Shown here: positions 1-12,599 of the stretch, piece by piece
How the letters are laid out: each line of letters starts with the position of its first letter
Numbering within the stretch: the first letter of the stretch is position 1
Source of the DNA: Temnopleurus reevesii
Taxonomy: Eukaryota > Echinodermata > Echinoidea > Temnopleuroida > Temnopleuridae
NCBI GenBank assembly: GCA_036244855.1
Contig: BQKZ01000995.1
Location: 45,070-109,069, forward strand
Direction of reading: 5' to 3'
Length of the DNA: 64,000 nt
The notes under the pieces: model-generated
Seen by the model: the letters and a program-made list of their open reading frames with translations, nothing else
Database searches by the model: none
What the model was told of the DNA's origin: nothing
Position numbers and translations under genes: made by a program

Positions 1-512
1 GCATATTGGCAACAACGATATTTAAACATTTCCTTGCTTATGCACCTTTCCAAGCTCAGAAACTCGGAACACTTCGTACAATTTTCCGATGCTTGTTGTA
101 GTCGCTTGTATTTTGATTTGTCCTCTCTTTGGCTTTGATTGTTTATAAAAACATGCGGAACACATACGTTTGCGACTATTGAGCTGTGAGCTAGTGAAAT
201 AAAGCTTGCTCACTCGCTATTCCAGGTAAAAAAAAAAAGTCTGCTCGGCAATATTCGCAATCAAAATGGCAGCGGACAGTTTGGCTCCTAACCGGAAGTT
301 ATGTCGATCATGACGGACTGACTTTAACCTATTGACAACTGAATCTGTAATTTCTATAGCCTTTGTGCAGGAATATCTGGTTCCAGTAGTCAATGGGTTA
401 AAAAGAAACTTCTCAGATCTTGGCCTTATCCTGGAGATCTTGGCTAAAGCCACACTTTCCTACCTTGTGGACAAGGCCATATGAGATGAAGATGGTTTAT
501 CAAGTACAATGA

Positions 513-672
513 CAGGGCGGTGTTTCACCAAGGTTCGAAAGACTTTGAGAACGATATGCACAACTGGTATTAGTTCTTATGCTGAATGATCAAAAATCTT
601 GTGCGCGTTAGACTTGGTAATGTACTCCAGTCTTTCTTAAAGTCGTGCATAACTTGGTGAAACACCGCCCTG
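513..672. mobile_element. MITE-1 copy a (160 bp)
   Basis: It starts with CAGGGCGGTGTTTCACCAAG and ends with the exact reverse complement. The interior holds AAGACTTTGAGAACG and its inverted counterpart, so the transcript would fold into a long hairpin. No coding capacity. The superfamily is not assigned because tandem duplication obscures any target site duplication. Confidence 0.85.
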
Positions 673-782
673 GTAATCTTGGCTAAGACCACTTTCCTAC
701 CTCATGGATGAGCTCAAGGACATATAGCCAAAGGTTTGAACTCCAAGAAGATGGTTTATCTACTTTTGAACAACTACAATGA

Positions 783-943
783 CAGGGCGGTGTTTCACCA
801 AGATACAAAAAGCTTTAAGAACGACTTTGCGCACGACTGGTATCTTCTTCTGCTGAATGATAAAAAATCTTGTGCGCGTTAAACTCAGTAATGTACTCCA
901 GTCTTTCTTAAAGTCGTGCATAACTTGGTGAAACACCGCCCTG
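783..943. mobile_element. MITE-1 copy b (161 bp)
   Basis: Same 20-bp terminal inverted repeats as copy a and closely similar interior, including ACTGGTAT and the inverted AAGTCGTGCATAACTTGG arm. Confidence 0.85.
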
Positions 944-1051
944 GTGATCTTGGCTAAGACCACTTTCCTGCCTGGTGGACAAAGCTGAGGACATAGCCAA
1001 AGATTTTAACTCCAAGAAGATGGTTGATCAATTTTTAAACAACTTCAACGA

Positions 1052-1316
1052 CTGGGTGGTGTTTCACCAAGTTATGAAAGACTTTAAGAATGACTTTGCG
1101 CAAGACTGGTATCAGTTCTTCTGCTGAATGATCAAGAATCATACGTAATACACTGGTTAACATACTCGAGTGTTTCTTAAAGTCATGTATAACTTTCTTC
1201 TTTCGTATGAGTGTAGTAGTGTTTTATGCCACATCCTGTAGTTGGGTGAGCCAGTCAGTCTGGGCATCACAGAGGTATGTATAACTTTAAGAACCATTTG
1301 GTGAAACACCGCTCTG
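1052..1316. mobile_element. MITE-1 copy c, interrupted by a 92-bp insertion
   Basis: The left TIR is CTGGGTGGTGTTTCACCAAG and the right TIR ends GAAACACCGCTCTG, both slightly diverged. The right arm is split by about 92 bp, flanked by a direct repeat ATGTATAACTTT (1185-1196 and 1277-1288) that resembles a target site duplication. Confidence 0.75.
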
Positions 1317-1670
1317 GTGATCTTGGCTAAGGCCCACCCAAGAGCCTTCAGTGGAAATGTGGGTTAATTGCATCTGGTAATTGTCAGGATTTAATTATTA
1401 TTTGTGATTTATGTGGACCAAGTACTAATGAATATTCAACAATTTAAGGGAATAAACATCAGTAGAGTCTTAAAGTGCCATGAGCAGACAAGATTGTATC
1501 ATCTCTTTGAAATTAATAACATCATTATTCAGCATTTCTGACTCCTTTGTTTCTATTAGTTCTTCCTTTGACTTTGTCTATCAGTACTATTTTCTACACT
1601 GTTGATATCTACAGAGTGTTGTCAAATGTGTCTGTTGCTTTGGAAGGCTTATGAAATATTCATATTCTAG

Positions 1671-1991
1671 ATAACAGAAGCTTAGTTCGGAAACCATCGC
1701 AAGATGACGTCATCCATCTGGATGGGGTGACCTTGCAGGGATTTGACCAAGGAAGTGTTTCCGTTGTACGCACTACCACCACGAAGGTCACCAAGACGAC
1801 GAGGAGTCGCTCCCCGTCGCCGGTGCGCACTCGGCACTTCTCAAGCGATGGCTCTCCGCGGCTCGCCCGAGCTGGCTCAACTCCGGGACGTATCCGCATG
1901 CGAGTCGTTCCGTCCGGTCACGATTCCGACTCTGACGTCATCATCCCGTCGTTCGTTTCGGGCGTGACATGTTCGTCCCCAACAAGAAAAG
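1671..1991 (+). CDS. SORBS-like gene, first visible exon (Ser/Arg-rich N-terminal region)
   Basis: The acceptor is TATTCTAG and the donor AAAAG|GTCAGT. The exon is 321 nt and starts and ends in phase 1. It reads NRSLVRKPSQDDVIHLDGV, then a TTTTKVTKTTRSRSPSPVR stretch and an Asp/Ser segment SGHDSDSDVIIPSF. GC content rises sharply against the flanks, which supports coding. The region is predicted to be disordered, with many RSxS/SP sites suitable for proline-directed or basophilic kinases; that part is inference. No named domain was recognised. Assignment to the SORBS-like gene rests on strand, shared phase-1 splicing and absence of any other gene between here and the SoHo exons. It could instead belong to an adjacent gene. 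Confidence 0.7.
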
Positions 1992-2779
1992 GTCAGTGGT
2001 CATGCAACAAGAGAATTTCACCTGACCTCATCCCATGACCTTTGACTCTTGACCTTCTGTTTGAGAGTTTATTCTTAATTTCCCCCTATTGCATTCATGG
2101 CTGCTATTTTCTTCACACGTTCACAAAATTGCTTTTCTCCGAGTGTGCTATTGCTGTTCTTCCGCTGCTGTGTTTCATATAACCAAGAAAAAGTTGCATG
2201 TTTCTGGACCCTCTTGCCGTTTGTTCAAAGAATGAGCTGCCTTTCTTCCTGAAATCAACACACCTTTCACCTTTCACCTTTGCAAGATTTTGTTGTGCAC
2301 CCTAGTTTGGGAGCAATCTTTGTATACTTACACTGCTGAAATGACTTGCTCACTCCAACCAGATTTCTTTCCTTACCACAGCTCATGGAAAGCTCACCGC
2401 CATTTGCCTGGTGCTCACACAAGGAATTCAAAGGCTGCTTTTGAAATCATCACATTCGCATATGCTGCTCGATAAACAGCACATTTTCACTTACTATTGC
2501 AGAACGGTTGCATTTGTTTTCTGAACAAGCAAAAGATGTTTGTGTTGATTTGTCTGGAGCTAGAAATGGAACTGCAGTATGGACCTGGCATCTTTGGTTG
2601 ATACAAAAGATTATATGCAATAGAATGTCCACAGTTTGAACACTGCATATTACATTGGTATATACTGCACAGCAAAAAAAAAATAATTCGCAATAAGCTC
2701 ACAAACAATGTCCTTCAATTAGGATAGATGTAAGTCACCATCCTTCTTCAAAGAAGCAGGTCTAAAAAATTATCTGGAG

Positions 2780-4090
2780 ACCCTTTAAATGGTGCTCACT
2801 GCTTTTGAAACTTGCATCGTAGCAAACACCAGTGATGTCTTCAAGCCCTTGTGGATGGCACTTTTCCATGAGACGTTTTGCCATGGTACTCACTGGTTTA
2901 CAACTGATCCACAGTATATGTACCTGATGTCTTCTAAAACTGGAGGATAGCGCACTTCCTTGAAACCCTTGCGATGGTACTTACTGCTATAAACTTGCTT
3001 TACAGTAGACACAAGAGTAGTCTTCTAGAACTCTAGGATAGTGCACTTCCTTGAGACTGTTGGAACGGAACTGACTGATTTTAAACTTGCTCCACAGTGT
3101 TGGATCTTGCACTTTCTTGAGACTGTTGCAAGGTAATTCACTGCTTTTAAAGTTGCTTCACCGTAGACAGAAGAGAAGTCTCCCAGAACTTGAGGATAGT
3201 GCACTTCCTTGAGAGATGGTACTCACTGCCTTTACGCATGTTTCCCATATTGATGACATTGTACTTTCTTGAGAGTCTTGCAACGATACTTGCCCCTTTT
3301 TGCAGATTTATGGTAAACACAATTGATGTCTTGTATTTGTTGAAACACTTTCTTAAGGAGATTATCACGCTATCAGACCTCCCAACCATTATGAATTTGG
3401 AAGGATAAATATGATTTTTCATCATTCTGAAGTCATGTTTTCATTGCATATTATGATTTTTCATGATAATTGCACTACACTTTCCTATGGGAATCATTAT
3501 ATTCTTCCCTCTTTTTTAACAAAATCATCCCTCTTTTTTTTAGTCTATAAGGTTGGGAGGTCTGCACTATTTTAATGCTGCACACTGCTTTTGCACATGC
3601 TTCCAGATAGAAAATGTTGGCTTTGAAACCGCAAAGATGTTATGGTTTATTCAAGGATCAAATGTTCACAATGCTATCCATTTTTTTTTATACATTTATG
3701 TTTCACAGTAAAGCGCATTTGATGTCTTTGACACTGTGCAAATTACACTCTAGCCGTAGACCACTACAACTCATTACTTTCATGTATGTTGACCAGTATG
3801 AATAGAGTTTTATCGTTGAGTCCTTCAGGAAAAACATGTCTTCCTCATTGTTCACCAAACCCTTGGAAGAACACTTCCTGCTTTCAAACACATGCTTCAC
3901 ACTAAACATGCAATTGTTTTTAAAAGCTTGATGATATTGCATAGTCACTTTAGCTTCGAACATTGCTCATTGTTTTCCTATATATGCTTTACAGTATAAA
4001 CGACAGATGTCTTTGAGACCTTGATGATATTGCACTTCTTAAGAACCATTAGATCTTGCTACACTTTGCACTGCTGTTGTGCGCTTAGAA
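2780..4090. repeat. Decayed tandem array, roughly 95-bp units
   Basis: Variants of TAGTGCACTTCCTTGAGAC, ACTCACTGCTTTTAAACTTG and CACAGTAGACA recur about every 90-120 bp with many indels (for example near 2950, 3040, 3110, 3200, 3265, 3880 and 4015). Divergence between units is high, so this is an old array. Confidence 0.6.
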
Positions 4091-4146
4091 ACATCCGTAT
4101 TAAGCGCCTAATAAATGTTATGTATTATTATTATTATTATTATTAT
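4080..4146 (+). repeat. SINE 3' tail fragment
   Basis: GCGCTTAGAAAC, AAGCGCCTAATAAATGTT and an (ATT)n run match the tail style of the tRNA-derived SINEs elsewhere in the window. Confidence 0.45.
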
Positions 4147-6028
4147 ACATGAATCTAGTCGGAACAAACAATGTTTTTGAAACTTTGAGAATAATGCACA
4201 CCCTAAAGGATCATGACACTCTTGTAGCATTACTTACTGATATGTTTCTACCCCACAATAAGCAACAGTAATAACAGAATTATGGATTTAAACTTTAAAT
4301 ATATTACATTCCTTTAAGGACCATTAGAACAAATGTAACACCACTCGCTGCTTTTACACTTGCTTTCAGATGGAAACAGTTATGTGCGTGTATTGAAGAC
4401 TATTGATTTATCTAGGGATAATTTGGCAAAAAAAACCACAAATGTTTGTTCCCTACCATTTGTTTCATAATTCGAAAGTAAATCAATATCTATATTATAT
4501 AAATATCAACATGTTCTAAAATTCAAAACTATCATGATGAAATGTATCAACTTAACATTTTTCTGAAGATGAATTTCCAAGCAGCCTGTTGATATAGTTG
4601 GTGGGATCTGCCTTCGTCATTAATCACTCAGTTTAGTTATGATAGATTGGGTTACAAGCTGGTTTAGGCAGAAAATTAGAGAGGCAGGGAAAACGGGTTC
4701 ATGGATAGGATAGAGGTAGGCTTGTAAAGTGTGTATCATATGCCATATGCATGGGGGCATTCACCCATTGGCAAATCCAGGGGCTAAAAGGGCAGTGCCC
4801 CCTTTCAATTTTCCGCATTCACTGGTAGTGGTAGTAGGAAAGGATTTTTAATTTATCCAATTATGGGAGGGGAAGGATATTGCCCCCCCCCCCCCTTGAT
4901 AAAATCTAGATTCATCCATCTCCATACTTGATACACTGCCTATTCATTTTGTTATTAAAATTTTAAAAAGAAATATGTAGGAATCCATGACGGCCAACTT
5001 CATCCTTTTTTATATGAAAGTTATCTTTTGACCCCAAATTTTTATTTTATTTAGTCCCTGACTGAAGTCTTTGTTTCACATCACTCACTTTTGAAGATCT
5101 ATTGAATGGATAAGAGATTCATGTTCACAATGATAAATTTAGCCATGGACTTTCTCTACATGGACTACAAACGATTAATTTTGTATTGCTTTAAAGAGGG
5201 AGATCTGGCAACAGATTTGAAATAGAAACACTTTTGGTCCTCATATTATGTAACAGATCTTTTAGCTTGAGCCAAGATCTGGGAGGGTTGATATATTCCT
5301 GTCGTTCTTGTTCTGTGAGCCTTAAAGCGTGAATTTTAAATCTGTCGAAAGATCTCCCACTTCATAGGGAGAAAGATTGGTGGATGTCCATATTCTAGTA
5401 CGTCCATTGTGTCTATGCCTTCTCAATGAAACATATAATGCATAGCCAAGCACCCTTGTTGGATAATGTACATGTATGTGTGATACTCATTACCATAATG
5501 GAATGACATCATTTGAAGGTTAAGTGCAGCATGGCCTATAGCTACTGCACCAAAAAAAAAAAACATCCCATTGTGTTATCGCAACATCAATTTAGTATCT
5601 ATTTTGTGGAACTCAAGAGTTTGGAATACGCCAGTCCTGAATCAAACTAAATTTCAATAATAATGTCAATTTTCTCTTGATACAGATGGTGTATTGGTGT
5701 TTAAAATAACATCTATTTTATTACAATGTGGTGTAAAAAATTATGCATTTCATGCTCTTACATTTTAGTGTGAAGAAGAATTTTAGTGAATTACATTTTA
5801 GTGTACATAATAATGCAGTTTGGTATTAATTCACAAACATTTTTCAATTGGTGGTGCTTTTCTAGCACTGAGTGTTGCACAATATACTGAATTCATCTTC
5901 TATCAAAACAATGGCTTACATGTTATGCAGCGCATCAGCCAAGCACCAGCATTAAATCCCTCCACGCTAAATCTACGTAAATACAACCATAAATGCATCG
6001 TTACAAACACACAGAATCCATGTCAGAA

Positions 6029-6560
6029 ATCCATTTGCATTTTTCCTCAGCATTGCTTTATATTCAAACAATAGGGATTCAGAACCGCTAGTGCATTATG
6101 CGTTATCATTTGCGTTTTTCTTCAGTATTCCTTTATATCGAACAACAGGGATTTAGAAACTGGTTGTGCATTATGCATTATCATTTGCATTTTTCTTCAG
6201 CATTGGTTTATATTCAAACAATAGGGGTTTAGAAACTGCTTGAGCATAAAAACGTTATCATTTGCATTTTTCCTCAGCATTGCTTTATATTCCAACAATA
6301 GGGATTCAGAAACTGCTTGAGCATTATGCGTTATCATTTGCATTTTCCTCAGCATTGCTTTATATTCAAACAATAGGGATTCAGAACTGCTTGAGCATTA
6401 TGCGTTATCATTTACGTTTTTCTTCAATATTGCTTTATATTCAAACAATATGGATTCAGAAACTGCTTGTGCGTTATGCATTATCTTTGGCATTTTTATT
6501 CAGCAGTGCTTTATATTCAAACAACAGGGATTCATCTATAACAGCTTTCGCATTATGCGT
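6029..6560. repeat. 75-bp tandem repeat array, about 7 units
   Basis: Each unit reads approximately CATTTGCATTTTTCCTCAGC, then ATTGCTTTATATTCAAACAA, then TAGGGATTCAGAAACTGCTT, ending GCATTATGCGTTAT. Units start near 6029, 6107, 6182, 6259, 6336, 6410 and 6485. The last unit is also found at the start of the second copy of the duplicated segment at 9605. Confidence 0.85.
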
Positions 6561-7502
6561 TATTCTTCTGTGATGAATGAAAATGAATTTGACAGTGGAG
6601 GTGTGAAAGAGCTAGTCAGTGTATGGGTTTCTATGAGAATGAAGTGTGTGCTGTCACCTGCGTAAATATATGTCAGATTTTCTACGTTAAGATGTACAGT
6701 ATAAGCTGAAATGTCAAACTGGTAAAAAAATGTGAAAATATCTGCACGTGAAAATATTGGCTTATAAAGTATGAATCGTGAAAGCAGACTAGCTCCTGAT
6801 TGGAAATGTTGTTGTGCAGCGCATGTTTATGCTGCTACTTAGAAAAGCAAATTGAATAATATATAGGCCTACCCAATGAAATTAAGGAAGATAAATTTAT
6901 AAGTTATGATTTTTAAATATGGTTATTTTGCATCATGACTTTTTTCATGACATAAAAGACCCCCCCCCCCCAAAAAAAAAAAGCAGCATAAATTGCATTA
7001 CTAGTATAACTTTGTTTCATTATCTCGATAAGGTCCTGGGTCACGAATATTTTCTCAGCCAAAAAATAATAATGATGATAACAAAAATAAAAATCCTATG
7101 TTTGAACAAATTCTAACTCTTCTCAAATCTGAGAACATACAGGGTAGAGATAAATATGCACAATGTTATCCTGTAAATTTCTGTCACCATAAAATAAATT
7201 TAGAAGAAGAAATATGCGTAATATATGATGCATGCATTGAATTACTTGCCACATTGCAAAGCAAGCTGTGTTTGGCACACACACCAAATTTATTAATCGT
7301 TTCTGCATTATGCTCCTTGTTTCCTTTTGTAAAAAATAATTCACAATACATAGATTAGATTTAGTGACCAGATAACAATAATAAACACTTTGTCACTTAA
7401 CCCTGAGTGGGTTTGCATTATCATGTGATTGAGTTCGGGTGCGTTTTCACTGCGCTGTAATTAGAAGTCACACTAACTGAGTGTGACCATTGCATGTGTA
7501 TA

Positions 7503-7680
7503 CAGTCAAACCTGCTCGAGCGACCACCTGTATATAAAGACCACCTGTCCATAAAGACCACCTTTCTGGTCTCCCTTGGAAGCAATTCACGTGTTAATGA
7601 ACCTGTCTTTAGAGACCACCTGCTCTTAAAGGCCATGTTTTCTGTCTCCCTCGGGTGGTCTTTATTGACAGGTTTGACTG
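7503..7680. mobile_element. Tc1/mariner-type MITE with TA target duplication
   Basis: Terminal inverted repeats CAGTCAAACCTG and CAGGTTTGACTG are flanked on both sides by TA. The interior has repeats of GACCACCTGT and its inverse. The CAGT start and TA duplication are typical of Tc1/mariner. There is no transposase. Confidence 0.8.
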
Positions 7681-8478
7681 TACTATAAAGGTAGAATAAT
7701 ACTGCAAATGTTATGAAAATCCTTGAACTTATCTCTGTTGCTAGATAATGCTATCCATATCCCTGATATGATGAGTAAGTTTGAAATGAAAAAGTAAAAT
7801 CTGATCATCAATTTGCATCTCGGTCAGTTGCAAAAATTGTTTTGATTTTCGGAGCCAGCTGCGAAATAGATCATTGCCATGATGATTATGAATACACCTA
7901 TTACAGCACATTTTCAAGCTTAATCGATTGGTGGTCAGTTCTAATTGTCATCAATCTTTTGCATAACACTGATTTCATGGAAAGTCAGATTTTATCTGGC
8001 AAAAGTCTTACTCTACCTTTAAAGGAATTTGACTTGAATTCATTCAAATATTTACCACAATTTAAACAAAAACTGGAGCTGCTTGTGTCCTTATGTAGAG
8101 TTATATACCTTTTTAATGAGTTGCAAGTTGCGTTGAGAAAGTTAAGCGAGCTATCACAGGTGCCTTTTTTGGGCACGTTGTTATACCCCAATGCAACTTG
8201 CCATATAACTTTCGACTTCAACTCTGCAAAGTTGGAACCTTAAAAGACATTGTCACACATTATGATCTTTCTATTTAAAAGAAATTATCAAGTCAAGCTG
8301 TCTGACCTATGTTATTGCATTCAGATTGATGAATTTAAACAACAAAGAATGCAAAAAAGAAGGAAATTATACGGGCTCTAACAAGATATAAAAGTTGAAT
8401 AAAGCGTAGCGCTGTCACTTTATCACTGCACAGTGTGCCTATGTAGGTCATATTCTTAATTTTACGTTTTTTGAGCAC

Positions 8479-9034
8479 TTAAAGCCCAAGTATAGTTTTG
8501 GTAAAGATGAAGAAATTTGAATTTTGGGGATGTTTATCATGAAATGTAATTCTTATACACATTTTGAGATCAAAGCATATTTTTTTACGAACTGATTCTT
8601 TTGAAAATTTGAATTTGACTGTTAAATCATATTTGTCGCCCTCTCTTGGTTATAGCATTATTTTTCTTGTGCGCAGTTGTGCATTTCTACCGCGGTTGAG
8701 TATATTGAAAAATAGACCGAATTGATTTTGGTAGATTGTTTACTAGTTAAAATATATGAAAGCATGTTTGCCCCCATCGACCAATCATATAGCTTGATAG
8801 CTCATGAATATTCATAGATGAGATATAAACAAAGTTATTTCTGAGATTTGACAATAGAATGATATAGAGATATACACAATAATTAAATTCTGAAATTTTT
8901 ATCCAATTCTGAGCATGGGAAGTTGTCCTTTATCAAGAAAGAAAATATTGAATTAGTGTCTTGATATATAGATTTGAAGACAAAATCTGGCGATAAAAAT
9001 ATTCGCTTTTACCAAAACTTTACTTGGGCATTAA
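8479..9034. mobile_element. TTAA-flanked MITE, family T1, copy 1
   Basis: The left end is TTAAAGCCCAAGTATAGTTT and the right end holds CCAAAACTTTACTTGGGCAT followed by TTAA. A second copy lies at 42255-42734. TTAA duplication suggests a piggyBac-like origin (inference). Confidence 0.65.
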
Positions 9035-9603
9035 CGTTCCTTTTGAAGACTAATATTTTCGCAACTACGTGTAGTTAGGTAACATTTAGAATCTGGCAGA
9101 TCAGAATTTTTCAACAAACACAATGTTGTACAATGTGTTTAACATGTATTTGTCAGTTGTACTACATGTATGATAGATTCAAGTAATTAACATCACTCAT
9201 TGGATAAGGAAATTCCATCAAATTTGTTGCTGATATTGATTGCTTGCTACTACCCCCATAGATTTGCATTGCAGACTTTCAAACTAAAAAGAGTATTATG
9301 GAGGAATGCAATTTATGATCTTTCCAAACTCGTTCTTTAGTAGATTAATGTGATCTTTTCATGATAATTGTACTACAGGAAATATTCTCTACCTTATTTT
9401 TTATCATCTTGATTCCCATTTTTCAGCTGGAAGAGTTTGAAATTCAGATTGCCTTTTCCCATAGAAGTGGGAACAGGCTACGAAATTCTTCAATAAAAAA
9501 AATCTGCTATTCATTCTAGGCAATAAAATAGAACACAATTTGCCCAGGGATACGCATACCTTTATGATTCATACAAAAATACCCTCAAAATAGAAGAACA
9601 ACA

Positions 9604-9604
9604 N
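9604..9604. other. Single ambiguous base (N) at a duplication junction
   Basis: The only N seen. It separates the end of copy A (AGAAGAACAACA) from the beginning of copy B (ATTCAAACAACAGGG), exactly at the duplication boundary, as expected of an assembly join. Confidence 0.9.
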
Positions 9605-11781
9605 ATTCAAACAACAGGGATTCATCTATAACAGCTTTCGCATTATGCGTTATTCTTCTGTGATGAATGAAAATGAATTTGACAGTGGAGGTGTGAAAGG
9701 GCTAGTCAATGTATGAGTTTCTATGAGAATAAAGTGGGCGCTGTCACTCACCTCAAAAGATGTTGGCTTCTATATTTTACGATAATAATGATACACGCCA
9801 TCTCTCTTGTCACCTATTCAGAGGCGTGAGACAAATTATCCAATATTATTACCCGGCCATAGCATAGCTGCCAAGTAGGCGCTTTAGCATTTAAAGAAAT
9901 AAATTCCTGTCGGTACCCATTCACCTCATCTGGGTTGAGTGCAGCACAGTGTGGATAAATTTCTTGCTGAAGGAAATTAACGCCATGGGTGGGACTCGAA
10001 CCGTGGATCTCTGCACTGCATGATGTACTGTATAAGCCAATATTTCTGCGCACAGATATTTTCCTGATTTCAAACCAGTTGGACATTTTAGCACATTGTT
10101 ATTTTCACATTTTTGACATTATTTGTGTGCATGATGTGCATCATGCATAGTGCAAATTTTCGCGAGGCCAAGATCATAGAATTGGTGAAAATAAAACCAG
10201 TGCAGAAATTTCAGCTTATACAGGACGTTTACAATGTATTTAATAGTGAACATTGGAAGCAGACTTGTGCTAGAGTGGAAATGTTGTAGTGTACATGTAT
10301 GTTCGTACTGTTACATGTACAAGCAAATTGGATAACACTAGACTTTTGATACCCAATGAAAAATTAGGATAAAGGAAGATGAATTTATTATGTTGCTATG
10401 TAAAGACCCCCCCCCCCCCCAAAAAAAAAAGCGCAAAACAAAACAGCATAAATTGCATTACTAGCTTATTTCAATATCTCTCTAAAAAGATAGCTGGTGT
10501 CAAGAATATTTTCATAGCAAAAATGATAATGATAAAAAATCATGTCTTTGACCAAATCCTGTTTTTTCTTCAAATATTGGAGCTGAGAGTAGAGAAAAGG
10601 TGAAACAGGAAAATAGAAATTCACGAGCAAAATGTTATTCTGTAAATTTCATTCACCATAAAGTAAATTTAGAAGGAAAAAATATATGACGTATGATATG
10701 AATGCATTGAATTGCATGCCACCACTGCAAAGCAAGCTCTGTTTGGCACACACACCAAATTTAATCGTTATACATTATGCTTGTTGTTTCCTTTTGTAGA
10801 AATATCTCACAATACGTAGATTAGATTTAGTGACCAGATAACAATAATAAACACTTTGTCACTTAACCCTGAGCGGGTATGCATTATTATGTGATTGAGT
10901 TCGGGTACGTTCTCACTGCATTGTAAAGATAAGTTCTCACTTTTCTGACTTTGATTCACGAGGTGCACTGTAAGAAATACATAGGGCGAACAGCAATTAG
11001 CCCTTTAAACCTAAAAAATAGCCCCTCTGTAAATCAAAATGAAGGCTAAGAATAAACACATGCATACGTAATAATTGGCCCGTCATTGATTTATCAGTTA
11101 TCTATATTCCCCATGTATCTGTTTAGAACTCCGTAATAGCCCATGCCAAATATCTTATGGGAAATATTTTTCAGTCCTGAGGAGAATGTGAAAAGAGCCA
11201 GAGTAAAAATAATTCTAATCTGGCATATTGTTTTACTTCATGGCAACTCGCCTTAACTTTCAAATGCAACTCGGCAATGTTGGAACATAGTTTGCTTGAA
11301 ATATTTGTACATTTCTATATTTATTTTGACATTTTCAAAGCCTTCTGCCACATTGGATCAAGAAATTCTAGTTTGGAAAATGATATTCAGAACCGGCTAA
11401 CCATACAAATGTTTGTATGTTTGTACTTGTATGAGTTGAAAGCAGGAATGCATTTTTTTTTTTTTTACTATTCCTAACTCACATTTTAATGGGATTTTAT
11501 TATTTTTTATGACAATTGTTCTACACAATCCTCCATATTTTGTTTCCTAACGTTTTGAGCAGTTTCATCCCTCTTTTTCAGCTTAAAAACTTGAGAACTG
11601 TGTATGTTGTTAGAATTATTTTCAGTTTCCCCCTTTTCATAGAAGTGGGAACAGGCTTCAAAATTCTTGAATAAAAAAATCTGATATTCATTCTAGGCAA
11701 TAAAATAGAACACAATTTGCCCAGGGATATGCATACCTTTATGATTCATACAAAAATACCCTCAAAATAGAAGAACAACAA
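9605..11781. repeat. Segmental duplication, copy B
   Basis: Colinear with copy A (6517-9603) but shorter. It lacks both MITEs of copy A and carries a reverse-oriented SINE (about 9822-10018) that copy A lacks. It ends with the same AGAAGAACAACA, here continuing into ATTCAGGATAAAACTC. Confidence 0.75.
9822..10018 (-). mobile_element. tRNA-derived SINE (family S1), reverse orientation
   Basis: The reverse complement reads a B-box-like GGTTCGAGTCCCACCCATGG, then TTTCCTTCAGCAAGAAATTT, and GGTGAATGGGTACC as in the copies at 25711 and 25983. The A-box end is damaged. Confidence 0.75.
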
Positions 11782-12412
11782 TTCAGGATAAAACTCACTG
11801 AGCTGTAAATTCCAAACATTTTGGAGGTAATAAGCAGAAATTTGTATTTTCATATCACATACCACTCCTCTGCTTTGGGCCGTATTATTGAATGATTTGA
11901 AAGTTACCTGTTTTGGAATTTGGAATGCAAATGTTTCGCTGTCTTAAAAATGTATTTGAGTGAATTGACGGTCACGTTGCAACCTAAAGGGAAGGAATAT
12001 ATCTATTCAAATTCTGATGTCATTGCAGGTAATCATTGACATTTACTTTTTTAATTCATAAAAAAGAACTGTTCATAATTTTTTTTATAACAACTTATTT
12101 CTGTGGCCCGCAGAATGTAGTTACATTGCATATGTCTAGATTTTGCAGCATTTTGCAGCATTTTGTTGCATATCTACCACTTTTTAAAGTGATAAATGCA
12201 ATTTCTTGTTCACCTGAATTCTTTATAGAGCTGTTAATCAATTTAATTAGCACAATTTTAACACAACTCATTCCTTATGACTCTAGTGTGTTGCATATAG
12301 ATTTTGCAGCATTACATGTATGCTGCATTTTGTTGCATATTGATAGTTTCTTATATCCAATTCCTAGCACACCTGGCACATTATATGCTACAGAAAAGAT
12401 AAATGACATGGG

Positions 12413-12599
12413 AGGGATGTTGTTCAAAAGTTGCAATTGATTGCAAGTTGTAGTTGATCGGAATGCACCAATCAAAACAATTTTTTCATTCGCGTCTTGT
12501 TAGAAGCACAGATAATTTGTGAATGAAAATGCGTGTTACAATTTGCAACTGGTTTGTAGTTGATTTTCAATCAATTGCAAGTTTTGGACAACATCCCCA
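12413..12599. mobile_element. MITE with TIR around GTTGCAATTGATTGCAAGTT
   Basis: The left arm TTCAAAAGTTGCAATTGATT is matched by the right arm AATCAATTGCAAGTTTTGGA. Related copies occur at 17020-17187 and 51878-52047, and a partial one near 26828. Confidence 0.7.

Larger units (their letters stand above)
420..1347. repeat. Tandem array of about 270 bp units, each carrying MITE-1
   Basis: Three units share a lead sequence built on GATCTTGGCTAAGACCAC (near 435, 673 and 945; a fourth partial lead near 1318). Each lead is followed by an inverted-repeat element with TIR CAGGGCGGTGTTTCACCAAG. The element was therefore amplified together with its flank by tandem duplication rather than by three separate insertions. 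Confidence 0.8.
1..1670. other. Upstream intron or flank
   Basis: No convincing exon was found upstream of the acceptor at 1669-1670. The stretch 420-1350 is a local array of inverted-repeat elements, listed separately. The rest is AT-rich single-copy sequence with short spurious ORFs. Because the first exon begins in phase 1, at least one more coding exon must lie upstream, probably before position 1. Confidence 0.6.
6517..9603. repeat. Segmental duplication, copy A
   Basis: It starts ATTCAAACAACAGGGATTCA and ends AGAAGAACAACA. Blocks align colinearly with 9605-11781: the start, the poly-C/poly-A tract with its following CAGCATAAATTGCATTACTA, the TTTAGTGACCAGATAACAAT block, and the last ~150 bp. 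Copy A alone carries a Tc1-like MITE (7503-7680) and a TTAA element (8479-9034). Confidence 0.75.

Noticed and set aside
6029..6560. CRISPR-like array
   Set aside because: Units are contiguous with no unique spacers, in a eukaryotic intron.
7842..8243. 133-codon open frame
   Set aside because: No ATG-based start context, no splice sites of fitting phase, composition like the flanking intron, no recognisable domain.
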